Positions 1 through 7,517 of a stretch of DNA of 18,935 nt are shown here, piece after piece. The notes under the pieces were generated by a model. It was not told where the DNA came from, did no database searches, and saw only the letters and a list, made by a program, of their open reading frames with translations. This stretch comes from JBBDRW01 sp040905265 (GTDB lineage: Bacteria; Bacteroidota; Rhodothermia; Balneolales; Balneolaceae). Numbering within the stretch: position 1 is the first letter of the stretch; every line of letters begins with the position of its first letter. The stretch lies in assembly GCA_040905265.1 (NCBI GenBank), contig JBBDRW010000163.1:1-18935 (forward strand), read 5' to 3'. A program made the translations under genes and the position numbers.

Positions 1-688
1 CCGATATATCGGTTTCAAACACTTGAGAACCGTTCGCTGCAGCTGTCTCCCGGATCACGACAAGTGCCTCCTCAGGCAGGCTTCCTGTTACCACCGGACG
101 GCCAGATTTGATGATTCCTGCCTTCTCCCTGGCTATTTCCCCGATTGTATTACCGAGAAAATCGGTGTGGTCCAATGATATGGAGGTAATGACACTCACT
201 TCCGGGGTAATCACATTCGTCGCATCCAGGCGGCCACCCAGACCGGTTTCTATAATAGCCAGATCGACATTCTGACGGTTCAAATACCAGAACGCGATCG
301 CTGTACTGAGCTCAAAATAGGTGAGTGGCACCTCTTCCAGATCCCTCTCATACCGACGGAAAAATTCAAGCAGTTCTTCGTCCGTAATGGTTTCATCATT
401 CACCCGAAATCGCTCATGAATGCGTGTCAGATGAGGGGAAGTATAAAGCCCAACCCGGTACCCTGCTTCCATGTAAACAGAAGCGAGCATCTGGCAGGTT
501 GTCCCCTTCCCGTTCGTTCCGGCAACATGGATCGACCGGAATCCATTCTGGGGATTTCCCATTCGTCTGGAAAACTCTTCCATGTAATCCAATACAAAAC
601 GGGTAGCGGACGCACCGACACGTCCAAACATCGGGATGCTCTCCAGATAGTTATGCAGATCTTCAGCAGTAGTAAATCGGCCGGACAT
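1..688 (-). CDS. folC: Bifunctional folylpolyglutamate/dihydrofolate synthase (C-terminus beyond left edge)
   Basis: This is an ATP-dependent cytosolic ligase that adds glutamate to dihydropteroate and/or extends folate polyglutamate tails. About 229 codons are present and the rest lies outside the window. The Mur-ligase-type P-loop is clear (HVAGTNGKGTT, about residues 54-64), followed by the FolC-typical YTSPHL (82-87). A later segment reads as GLGGRLDATN, then SVITSISLDHTDFLG and IAREKAGIIK, which are the family's central ATPase-domain signatures. The ATG at 688 was chosen because the protein then begins like other FolC proteins shortly before its first helix; the upstream frame is open without a better start. 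It lies 22 bases after pabC, so the two are probably cotranscribed and both serve folate synthesis. No strong Shine-Dalgarno sequence is visible. The family assignment is firm; whether both activities are present cannot be told from the sequence. Confidence 0.93.
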   Translation of the reverse strand, partial: MSGRFTTAEDLHNYLESIPMFGRVGASATRFVLDYMEEFSRRMGNPQNGFRSIHVAGTNGKGTTCQMLASVYMEAGYRVGLYTSPHLTRIHERFRVNDETITDEELLEFFRRYERDLEEVPLTYFELSTAIAFWYLNRQNVDLAIIETGLGGRLDATNVITPEVSVITSISLDHTDFLGNTIGEIAREKAGIIKSGRPVVTGSLPEEALVVIRETAAANGSQVFETDIS

Positions 689-710
689 CAGGTTCTGGTT
701 CTGTGAAATA

Positions 711-1577
711 TCAGCTAAGGTGGCTGCTTTTATACTCTTCAAACGCCTGAAACAGCGATTCGTAGAACGGATCTTCCTTTGGAAACCGGACTTTTTCCAG
801 CTTGGTTACCGGGAGAATTTCTTTCACGGAATTGGTAACCCAGACTATGTCCGACTCCAGAAGTTCCTCCGGCCTGTACCGGCCGAAAATCAGTTCAACA
901 CCCTTCATCTCCGTGATCAGTGTGGAAACCAGTTGTCGCTGAATACCAGGAAGCAGGTCACAATCTTCCGAAGGTGTGAAGACCCTGTTACCCTTTTTCC
1001 AGAATATATTTGCGAGTGCCGTCTCCGAAACAAGGGCATCTCTTGTCAGAATCAGTGCATCATCAGCCCCCTGCCTTGCTGCCTGCTGCCACGCCTTCAT
1101 ATAGTGAATTGCATTGCTCAGCTTCAGGTTGGATGGCCGGCTGGAGCCCGGTACGGACCTCACATCCGACAGGGCGAGCTGGTATCCCTCTTCAGGATCG
1201 GGAACCGGGTCTGTTGTCACAACTGATTGGAGGGCAACCTCTTTGCCGATGCTATACCCCCTTCCGCCTGAAAGAGAACACTGTATCCGAATCGAAGCTC
1301 TCGAAGAACCGAGCCGGTTCATTCCCAAAAGCTTGCCGACTATATTCCTCAGCTCTTTCACACTCGAAAACGGACTGGTGGTGACTCCCAGATAGTAGAG
1401 CCCCTTCGCAAGCCGCTCCAGGTGTTCCTCCAGATGGAGAAACTCTCCTTTGTAAGAGAGAAATGTTTCAAAACATCCGGCTCCATACATCAACCCTTTG
1501 GACTCTGCCCTGAAGACTGGCGTTCGGTCAGAGAGAATCTCCCCGTCCACCCAGATATATCGGTCTTGTTTACTCAT
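711..1577 (-). CDS. pabC: Class IV PLP aminotransferase-fold enzyme, probable 4-amino-4-deoxychorismate lyase
   Basis: This is a 288-residue fold-type IV PLP enzyme, a normal length for the family. Family features seen are the N-terminal WVDG and the GLMYGAGCFET motif (about 28-38), the PLP-binding lysine in SNLKLSNAIHY (K152), the conserved glutamate in SETALANIF (E185), and the LLPGIQRQ segment (208-215). PabC converts aminodeoxychorismate to p-aminobenzoate and pyruvate in folate synthesis. The choice of PabC over branched-chain or D-amino-acid aminotransferase, which share the fold, rests mainly on folC lying 22 bases downstream. The ATG sits inside the last codons of the upstream thioredoxin-like gene (8-base overlap, ATGAGTAA), which suggests translational coupling. 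Confidence 0.82.
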   Translation of the reverse strand: MSKQDRYIWVDGEILSDRTPVFRAESKGLMYGAGCFETFLSYKGEFLHLEEHLERLAKGLYYLGVTTSPFSSVKELRNIVGKLLGMNRLGSSRASIRIQCSLSGGRGYSIGKEVALQSVVTTDPVPDPEEGYQLALSDVRSVPGSSRPSNLKLSNAIHYMKAWQQAARQGADDALILTRDALVSETALANIFWKKGNRVFTPSEDCDLLPGIQRQLVSTLITEMKGVELIFGRYRPEELLESDIVWVTNSVKEILPVTKLEKVRFPKEDPFYESLFQAFEEYKSSHLS

Positions 1578-2103
1578 CCGGCATCAATCTTTCAATAATT
1601 TGCCGGGTTCGAACACTGTCTTCTCCGATCTGGATATCGACAAGCCGCCCGGATCGGTCAATAAATATCTGGGATGGGATACCGGGGACCTGAAGATCGT
1701 TGTAGAGAGAGGTTCCCTGAACAAAATGGAACGGAAACTCGTCGGAGTCAATGTAAGCCTCCGCTTCATCTTTGCCATCTTTCACCACGGCTGACAGTAT
1801 GGCCAACTCCGGATGATTCTCCGAGATTTCTATTAATAATTTATGGACGTTTCGTGAGCGGCCCGACCAGCTCGACCAGAAATCAATGACCACAGGACGA
1901 CCCAGAAACGATGAAACCATCAGAGAGTCCCTTCCCGTCATTGTCTGAAATCCCAACTCTTGAAAATCGACAGCAGACAGATTTTCACGAAAAGTCTCTG
2001 CCTGTTTCTTCTGGTAACTGATCGTTCCGTAAAGAATAACTACGACCGTCAGAGCGGCACAGGCACTTAGAAACAGAGGAAAGTATTTGGGGTCAATTCT
2101 CAT
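1570..2103 (-). CDS. Membrane-anchored TlpA-like thioredoxin-fold protein lacking the CxxC cysteines
   Basis: This is a 177-residue protein with one N-terminal membrane segment (about 8-28), then a TlpA/AhpC-TSA-type thioredoxin fold presumably outside the cytoplasmic membrane. The strand VVIDFWSSW (71-79) leads straight into the active-site position, where the family has WCxxC. Here it reads W-S-G-R-S, with serines at 80 and 83 (codons TCG and TCA). The cis-proline loop GIPSQIFID (141-149) and the following DRSGRL turn are intact, so the fold is preserved while dithiol chemistry is not possible at this site. The only cysteine is C15, within the membrane segment. It overlaps the start of pabC by 8 bases. 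The sequence suggests a binding or scaffold role, or a role dependent on a partner, rather than disulfide exchange; the actual function is unknown. Confidence 0.85.
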   Translation of the reverse strand: MRIDPKYFPLFLSACAALTVVVILYGTISYQKKQAETFRENLSAVDFQELGFQTMTGRDSLMVSSFLGRPVVIDFWSSWSGRSRNVHKLLIEISENHPELAILSAVVKDGKDEAEAYIDSDEFPFHFVQGTSLYNDLQVPGIPSQIFIDRSGRLVDIQIGEDSVRTRQIIERLMPDE

Positions 2104-2239
2104 AAATGCTCAATACAGAACGGTCAGTAGTTGGAAATAAACCGGGATGAAAGTCCTCACCTCAACTTCACCAGTTCTCCGTCGGACTCCCAGGCAGATG
2201 AATCGAAACGCGTGCTGAAGAGCCGATGAATTCGGAGAG

Positions 2240-3478
2240 CTATTCCACCTCTTCTGTTTCACCAGTTTCACTGTATGTGTTGAGAATGTAATCGTCCAGA
2301 ATCTTCATAAATTCCTCACCTATCCGATCTCCTCTCAAGGTTGTGAAGTGCTCTCCATCCACATAAACTGGCGCCACTGGGTCTTCAAACGTTCCGGGAA
2401 GAGAGATTCCGATATTTGCATTCCGGGACTCTCCCGGGCCGTTTACCACACAGCCCATCACGGCTACATCCATCTCTTCTACCCCTGGATAGGCCTCTCG
2501 CCAGACCGGCATCTGGCGTACTACATACTGCTGTATCTCATCCGCCAGTTCCTGGAAATAGGTGCTTTGGGTCCGCCCACACCCCGGACAAGAGGTGACC
2601 TGCGGAATAAAGCTTCGGATTCCGAGAGACTGCAGAATCTGCTGGCAGATTCGAACCTCTTCAGCACGGTCAGCACCCGGCATCGGCGTCAGGGAAACCC
2701 GGATGGTATCCCCGATCCCATCCTGCAGAAGTACGCCCAGTGCCGCTGCACTGGCGACTGTCCCCTTCATCCCCATTCCTGCTTCCGTCAAACCGAGGTG
2801 AAGAGGATAGGGAAGCTCTTTGGCAATCCGGCGGTAAACAGCAATCAGATCCTGAACCCCGGACATCTTGCAACTGATAATAATCTTGTCTGAAGAGAGT
2901 CCTACCTCCTCGGCGAGTAAAGAGGATCTCCGCGCACTCTCTACCATGGTATCGAGCATTACTTCTCTGGCAGATTTTGGTTTCCGGCGCTGGTTATTCT
3001 CGTCCATACGCTCGGCGAGAAGTTGTTGATCCAGTGATCCCCAGTTCACTCCTATCCGTACCGGTTTGTCGTGAATAATCGCCTGTTCGACAATTGTACA
3101 GAAATTTTTATCTCTCCCCTTCGTGCCGGTATTACCGGGATTGATCCGGAATTTGGCAAGAGCAGCCGCCATATCGGGATAGCCGGGCAACAACTTGTGG
3201 CCATTGTAATGAAAATCCCCGATAATCGGGACCCCGATACCCCGATTCAACAGCTTCTCTTTAATCTCGGGTACCGCCATGGCCGCTGCATCATTGTTAA
3301 CCGTAATTCTCACCAACTCCGATCCGGCCAGATAGAGATGCTCAATCTGCTCAACCGTCCCCTTAACATCTGCAGTGTCGGTATTGGTCATAGATTGAAC
3401 TACGATCGGGGCATCCCCTCCCACAGCGACATCTCCGACCATAACTCTGAGGGACTCTCTGCGTTTTATAGGTTGCAT
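2240..3478 (-). CDS. ispG: 4-hydroxy-3-methylbut-2-enyl diphosphate synthase (MEP pathway)
   Basis: IspG (GcpE) reduces methylerythritol cyclodiphosphate to HMBPP in the cytosolic MEP route to isoprenoids, using a [4Fe-4S] cluster. The 412 residues start with the typical VVQSMTNTDT (26-35) barrel entry. KFRINPGNTG follows at about 109-118 and RIGVNWGSL at 141-149. The cluster cysteines are visible as SCPGCGR (C297, C300) and VMGCVVNGPGE (C343), with the conserved catalytic glutamate E350. The length fits the two-domain form; the large inserted domain found in plants, Chlamydia and many Bacteroidota is absent. It starts 13 bases after the rhomboid gene at 3492-4334, so cotranscription is likely. 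The assignment is essentially certain. Confidence 0.97.
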   Translation of the reverse strand: MQPIKRRESLRVMVGDVAVGGDAPIVVQSMTNTDTADVKGTVEQIEHLYLAGSELVRITVNNDAAAMAVPEIKEKLLNRGIGVPIIGDFHYNGHKLLPGYPDMAAALAKFRINPGNTGTKGRDKNFCTIVEQAIIHDKPVRIGVNWGSLDQQLLAERMDENNQRRKPKSAREVMLDTMVESARRSSLLAEEVGLSSDKIIISCKMSGVQDLIAVYRRIAKELPYPLHLGLTEAGMGMKGTVASAAALGVLLQDGIGDTIRVSLTPMPGADRAEEVRICQQILQSLGIRSFIPQVTSCPGCGRTQSTYFQELADEIQQYVVRQMPVWREAYPGVEEMDVAVMGCVVNGPGESRNANIGISLPGTFEDPVAPVYVDGEHFTTLRGDRIGEEFMKILDDYILNTYSETGETEEVE

Positions 3479-3491
3479 GTTTCTGCCATTT

Positions 3492-4334
3492 TCAGTTTCG
3501 TTTGCTCAACTCAAACAGTTTCTTCTTCTCTTCTGCAGTCAGTGCGTCATACCCGCTTTTCGAGATCTTTTCCAGTATGTCGTCCAACTCATCTCGCTCC
3601 TCCTCTTCAATGATATCCACATCACTGACTGAATACATCTTTTTGTTTCGTGTTCGCGTTCGTTTCGGCGATCTGTGAAACAGATTTTCAAACGGACGGA
3701 CCACAGAACTAAGATCATATCCTGAATAGTGTGCTGAAATCAACAGGTATCCGACTGCAGCACCTCCAATATGAACGATCCGTGCAACATTATCTGCTGC
3801 ACCTAAAAAAACCAGGTCAAAGAGGATCAATCCGGCAACCAGAAACCGGGCTTCTATCGGTGGCAACAAGAATAACATAATCGGAGTTCTGGGATACATT
3901 ACGGCAAACGCAACCATTACTCCGAAAACAGCTCCTGAAGCACCGATTACTATATTTCCACCGAAAAGTATCGAAAATCCAACATCAAGGAGAGCGCCCC
4001 CGACCCCCGACCCGAAGTAGATCACTGCAAACGTTCTGGGGCCGAGCCCCTCCTCGACCGCCCGCCCCATCCACCAGAGCCAAAGCATATTGAAGAGCAG
4101 ATGAAATCCGCTTCCGTGCAGGAACATATAGGTGATAAAACGCCATGGCTGAAACAGCACGACGGACAGATCCGGATTGAATGAGAAGAGCTGTACAAGC
4201 CACTGATTAAATGACGAACCGCCGATAGCCTGCAGAAAAAAGAGGACCACGTTGATCGTAATAACCACGCGTATCGTCGCAGGCATGCGCATATAACCGC
4301 GCTTGAGTGCAGCACCAAACGAGTCCTGAACCAT
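3492..4334 (-). CDS. Rhomboid-family intramembrane serine protease with soluble C-terminal tail
   Basis: Rhomboids cleave transmembrane substrates within the membrane using a Ser-His dyad. In this 280-residue protein the oxyanion-loop asparagine lies in FHLLFN (N82). The catalytic serine is in GASGAVFG (S133), and the histidine in RIVHIGGAAVG (H188), followed by a last helix. About six hydrophobic segments span residues 20-200. The C-terminal 80 residues are soluble: a basic stretch (RSPKRTRTRNKK), an acidic helix rich in D/E (about 235-255) and a final segment ISKSGYDALTAEEKKKLFELSKR. That last segment resembles a small conserved helical tail often attached to rhomboids of this bacterial group. 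Its neighbour at 4531-5160 is a second rhomboid without this tail. The substrate is unknown. Confidence 0.93.
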   Translation of the reverse strand: MVQDSFGAALKRGYMRMPATIRVVITINVVLFFLQAIGGSSFNQWLVQLFSFNPDLSVVLFQPWRFITYMFLHGSGFHLLFNMLWLWWMGRAVEEGLGPRTFAVIYFGSGVGGALLDVGFSILFGGNIVIGASGAVFGVMVAFAVMYPRTPIMLFLLPPIEARFLVAGLILFDLVFLGAADNVARIVHIGGAAVGYLLISAHYSGYDLSSVVRPFENLFHRSPKRTRTRNKKMYSVSDVDIIEEEERDELDDILEKISKSGYDALTAEEKKKLFELSKRN

Positions 4335-4451
4335 ATTCAGATCGGTTTTGAGTGGTTGTTCATCATCTCTGCAGAACGGTTTTGAAAAGCTCCTGGATCG
4401 TAATGAACAGATTCTCCTGAAAATACATCTTTTATAAACTTTCTGAAACCA

Positions 4452-4493
4452 GGTCCCCGGTTCATGGGACCGAATCCGTATGCAGTCATACGG
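4452..4493 (-). other. Two adjacent hairpins between the rhomboid genes (possible terminator or processing site)
   Basis: Two inverted repeats lie side by side in the gap between the two rhomboid genes. The first in transcription order (4476-4493) pairs CCGTATG with CATACGG around a 4-base loop. The second (4452-4471) pairs GGTCCC with GGGACC around 8 bases. A 9-base direct repeat (CCCGGTTCA at 4456 and 4494) overlaps the first stem and abuts the second. Neither stem is followed by a run of T on the transcribed strand, so a classical intrinsic terminator is not supported. An mRNA processing or stabilising structure is equally possible. Confidence 0.35.
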
Positions 4494-4530
4494 CCCGGTT
4501 CAAATTCATTCAATCTCTGTCAGAACCTTG

Positions 4531-5160
4531 TTAATAGTAGTCCCGTTCCCCTTTGATCCCCCAGTACTTAATCAAGGCAAACCCGACGACCATCCCTCCG
4601 AGATGGGCAAAATGAGCGATCCCGCTGCGTGTGCCTGTAATACCAAAGAAAAGCTCGATACCACCAAAGATCGCTACAAAATATTTGGCTTTTATCGGCA
4701 TGGGAGGAATCAAAAGCATGATATAGCGATCCGGAAACATCATCCCGAATGCAAGGAGAATTCCAAATACTGCTCCGGATGCTCCAATCGTCGGTGCCCC
4801 TCCGCCATCAATCCACATGTGGATCAGCGCCGCCCCGATTCCTGTCAGGAAGTAATAGGTAGTAAATCTCCGGGTACCCCAAAACTGCTCGATCGCCTGG
4901 CCGAATATCCAAAGTGCAAACAGGTTGAAGAAAACATGCCAAAGATCGGCATGCAGAAACATATAGGTCACCAGCTGCCACGGCTCAAAATACCCTCCTC
5001 CAATCGGCCAGAGCGCACCAAATCTGAATAAAATATTGCCGATTCCCGGCGTCATCAGAGCCAGAAATACGAGCAGATTGATGATTACAAGATGTTTGAC
5101 AGCAGGAGGAAAAACTGAAAATTGTGTATTGGGAGAGTAATTGGATCCTGAATAGCTCAA
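4531..5160 (-). CDS. Rhomboid-family intramembrane serine protease (second copy, compact)
   Basis: This is a 209-residue six-helix rhomboid. The oxyanion asparagine is in WHVFFN (N79), the catalytic serine in GASGAVFG (S128), and the histidine in AHFAHLGGMVVGF (H186). The catalytic set is complete, so it should be an active membrane protease. It has no C-terminal soluble domain, unlike the rhomboid downstream at 3492-4334. The two share the PW(R/Q)-(F/L)-(I/V)-TYMFLH segment before the active asparagine, suggesting duplication. The start is a TTG: no ATG or GTG precedes the first helix, and an in-frame stop lies a few codons upstream. The gap to the next gene is 196 bases and contains hairpins. 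The substrate is unknown. Confidence 0.92.
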   Translation of the reverse strand: MSYSGSNYSPNTQFSVFPPAVKHLVIINLLVFLALMTPGIGNILFRFGALWPIGGGYFEPWQLVTYMFLHADLWHVFFNLFALWIFGQAIEQFWGTRRFTTYYFLTGIGAALIHMWIDGGGAPTIGASGAVFGILLAFGMMFPDRYIMLLIPPMPIKAKYFVAIFGGIELFFGITGTRSGIAHFAHLGGMVVGFALIKYWGIKGERDYY

Positions 5161-5241
5161 AAATCGACTGTTTGTGATTCAAATGGTTACGAAGTACCGA
5201 ATCGATCAAGATAAGATAACTTCTTTATTATTCAGAATAGT

Positions 5242-5275
5242 GACTCCTGACTTTTGTATCCTGTCCCCAGGAGTC
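5242..5275 (-). other. Inverted repeat between the ABC ATPase gene and the rhomboid pair
   Basis: A perfect 8-base inverted repeat (GACTCCTG / CAGGAGTC, 18-base loop) lies after the ATPase gene and before the rhomboid at 5160. An internal shorter hairpin (TCCTG / CAGGA, 4-base loop, 5258-5271) competes for the same arm. It may act as the 3' end of the export operon, although the following bases on the transcribed strand (ACTATTCTGAAT) are not a strong T-tract. Confidence 0.35.
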
Positions 5276-5330
5276 TGTCGGACTTAGATGATTGTCACGA
5301 GGGGATGTCAGGTTTGAGGCAGATGGACTC

Positions 5331-6053
5331 CTACGCTACCGGAACCTGTTCGAGAACCGGCCTTTCCACTTTTTCATCGCTCTCTATGACACCGTCCCGA
5401 AGGCGTACAATCCGGCGGGCATGCTCTGCAATCTCCTGTTCGTGTGTGACCAGGAGAATGGTATTGCCCGCAGAATAGAGCTCTTCAAAAAGTTTCATGA
5501 TCTCCACGCCGGTTTTACTGTCGAGGTTTCCGGTCGGCTCATCAGCCAGCAGAATCGAGGGGTTGTTTACAAGTGCTCTTGCAATTGCCACTCGCTGCCG
5601 TTGCCCTCCGGAGAGTTCATTTGGCTTATGGTCGATCCGGTCACCGAGTCCTACCTTCTCCAGTGTCTCAATGGCCCGTGCCTTGCGCTCCGACGCTTTC
5701 ACACCCGCATAGATCAGCGGAAGAGATACATTGGCAAGGCAATCGGTTCGGGCGAGAAGGTTAAAAGTCTGAAAAACAAACCCGATCTCACGGTTCCGGA
5801 CCTCCGCCAGTTCACTGTCATCCAGTTCGCTAACGTTGTTCCCGTTCAGGACATAACTGCCTTCAGAAGGAGTATCCAGGCAACCGATAATGTTCATCAG
5901 AGTTGATTTACCTGAACCTGACGGCCCCATGATTGCGATGTATTCATTGCGACGGACATTAAACGTTACTCCGTTCAAAGCACGGACTTCCGTATTACCC
6001 ATCATGTAAATGCGTTTCAAATCCTGAATTTGAATAACAGCTTCGTTTGTCAT
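5331..6053 (-). CDS. ABC transporter ATP-binding protein, MacB/LolD type
   Basis: This is the cytoplasmic ATPase that should energise the MacB-type permeases at 10462-13000. Numbered from the ATG at 6053, it shows Walker A GPSGSGKST (43-51), the Q-loop in GFVFQTFNLL (Q95), signature LSGGQ (147-151), Walker B ILLADEP with the catalytic glutamate (about 167-173) and the H-loop VTHE (H204). This arrangement, with short spacing and the insert before LSGGQ, is typical of the LolD/MacB/FtsE branch. ATGs at 6062 and 6080 are also in frame. The 6080 one would overlap the adaptor gene by 14 bases; 6053 was preferred because MTNEAVIQIQDL begins where family members begin. It is the last gene of the tolC-adaptor-ATPase group. 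Its tail (about 220-240) is acidic and of no known function. Confidence 0.93.
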   Translation of the reverse strand: MTNEAVIQIQDLKRIYMMGNTEVRALNGVTFNVRRNEYIAIMGPSGSGKSTLMNIIGCLDTPSEGSYVLNGNNVSELDDSELAEVRNREIGFVFQTFNLLARTDCLANVSLPLIYAGVKASERKARAIETLEKVGLGDRIDHKPNELSGGQRQRVAIARALVNNPSILLADEPTGNLDSKTGVEIMKLFEELYSAGNTILLVTHEQEIAEHARRIVRLRDGVIESDEKVERPVLEQVPVA

Positions 6054-6066
6054 AGATCCCATTGTT

Positions 6067-7443
6067 TTAATTTTGTGCATAGATAGAACCGGAACCTGAT
6101 ACTTCCACCAGATCTCCGTCTGCGAGTTCCCTGGAGAGGATTCGATAACTGCCGGTCACCACTTCTACTCCCTCAGGAATACCGCTCTGTATTTGAATGT
6201 ACCGGCTGTCCGAAATCCCTGTTGAAACTTCATGCATCCGGGCTATACCATCTTCAACGACAAATACCACCCTCCGATACTCTTCCTGACGCTCGATCGT
6301 ACTGTTTTGGTCTCCGGTTTGTAAAGATTCCTCCTGAATCTCACTATCTTCCGAATCCCCATCTTCTGGCTCATCTTCCCGAACCGTGACTGCCTGAATT
6401 GGTACCGAAACCACATTATAGGCTGTTTCCGTACGGATATCTACTGTTGCCGACATCCCGGGCTTGAAATTCGGTACAAATCCAGCTTCGCCCACTTCCA
6501 GGACTTGCCCTTCCACCATCTGATCCGGAGTCATATCCAGGTTGTGGGGAGTTGATACACGAATCTTGACCTTATAGTTGGTAACCTGATCTGCCGTTCC
6601 GGAACCTGTCACTTGTGCAGAGTTGGCGATCTCGGTAATCACTCCCTGAAACACCCTGTCGGGGTAGGCATCCACTTCAATATCAGCTGTATCCCGGACC
6701 GCAACACTCACAATATCATTTTCATTGACATCCACCTCGACTTCCATCTGATCCATGCGTGCAATACGCATCATCTCCGTTCCAGCGGTCTGAGCCTGAC
6801 CCAGTACCCGTTCACCCCGTTCAACGGCTAACAGACTGATGGTTCCGTCTGCAGGTGAGCGGATTACGGTCTGCTGCAATTCCTCTTCCGCGCGCCGCAA
6901 CTGAGCCTCTGCACTTTCAATCTGGTATTCAGCAGCCTTGAAGTTGGCCTGTTCCGCCTCATAACTATTTTTTGACTGCATATATTCCATACGCGATATG
7001 GAGTTTCTCTCAAAGAGCTGTGCCCTCGTCTCATACTCCATCTGTGCCTGAAGCATAGATGCCCTGGCCTGTTCCAGCCGTGATCTCTGAGTGAGCAAAG
7101 CTGCATTCAGCTGATCAATATTCGCCTGGTAGATATCCGGTTTGATTCGGAGGAGCAAGTCATCCTCCCGGACAAAGTCACCTTCCCGGACGGTAAGTTC
7201 TATAATCTCTCCCGATACATCCGGCCGGATAATCACCTCTGTTTCAGGCTGCATCTTTCCGGATGCTGACACGATCTGTGTGATGGTTCGCAACTCTGAC
7301 CTCGCAGTCTCAACCGTGTGCGTCGTTTCACCACTGTCCAGCCAGCCAAGAGATTTGGCGGCAATTGCCAGTAGTACAATCAACCCGGCAGTAAAGCCGA
7401 ATATTTTAATAAGGCGCTTGGTTGCGGATCCTTTCGGTTTCAT
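6067..7443 (-). CDS. Periplasmic adaptor (membrane fusion) protein, HlyD/MacA-like
   Basis: This 458-residue protein bridges an inner-membrane transporter to a TolC channel. It has an N-terminal membrane anchor (about 11-30), then the first half of the lipoyl domain around IIRPDVSGEIIELTVREGD (71-89). A long alpha-helical hairpin follows (about 105-190, rich in Q/E/A/L). The returning lipoyl half is VIRSPADGTISLLAVERGERV (193-213), then a beta-barrel and membrane-proximal domain, including GMSATVDIRTE (329-339) and VPIQAV (347-352). An acidic low-complexity stretch (about 355-388, mostly D/E/S/Q) is inserted within the membrane-proximal domain. It follows the TolC-like gene after 74 bases and precedes the ATPase gene. 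The fold and partnership are secure; the cargo is not known. Confidence 0.92.
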   Translation of the reverse strand: MKPKGSATKRLIKIFGFTAGLIVLLAIAAKSLGWLDSGETTHTVETARSELRTITQIVSASGKMQPETEVIIRPDVSGEIIELTVREGDFVREDDLLLRIKPDIYQANIDQLNAALLTQRSRLEQARASMLQAQMEYETRAQLFERNSISRMEYMQSKNSYEAEQANFKAAEYQIESAEAQLRRAEEELQQTVIRSPADGTISLLAVERGERVLGQAQTAGTEMMRIARMDQMEVEVDVNENDIVSVAVRDTADIEVDAYPDRVFQGVITEIANSAQVTGSGTADQVTNYKVKIRVSTPHNLDMTPDQMVEGQVLEVGEAGFVPNFKPGMSATVDIRTETAYNVVSVPIQAVTVREDEPEDGDSEDSEIQEESLQTGDQNSTIERQEEYRRVVFVVEDGIARMHEVSTGISDSRYIQIQSGIPEGVEVVTGSYRILSRELADGDLVEVSGSGSIYAQN

Positions 7444-7480
7444 TGGGATCTCCCCATCGTATGGTTACATGTTTCGAAAG

Positions 7481-7510
7481 CTTTGCATCCGCCGGCTGGC
7501 GGATACAAAG
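7481..7510. repeat. Strong imperfect palindrome (REP-like hairpin) in the tolC-adaptor gap
   Basis: In the 74-base gap between the channel and adaptor genes, CTTTG-C-ATCCGCC pairs with GGCGGAT-A-CAAAG around a GGCT loop. This gives 12 pairs with one mismatch over 30 bases. The GC-rich core of the form CCGCC-GGCT-GGCGG resembles dispersed REP-type palindromes. Only one copy is in the window, so the dispersed nature is a guess. Alternatively it stabilises the upstream tolC message. Confidence 0.5.
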
Positions 7511-7517
7511 CCTACGT

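Noticed and set aside
720..1226. Plus-strand reading frame opposite pabC
   Set aside because: It mirrors a well-supported enzyme gene and has no family features.
2104..2239. Possible tRNA or small RNA in the gap between ispG and the thioredoxin-like gene
   Set aside because: No cloverleaf, T-loop GTTCRA pattern or strong hairpin was found on either strand. The 136 bases show nothing I can name.
2240..3478. IspG suspected of being truncated because many Bacteroidota have a longer three-domain form
   Set aside because: All cluster cysteines and the catalytic glutamate are present at two-domain spacing, so it is a complete shorter form.
4480..5031. Long plus-strand reading frame opposite the compact rhomboid gene
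   Set aside because: It is antisense to a gene with complete catalytic motifs. Its translation is proline/histidine/lysine-rich with no recognisable domain.
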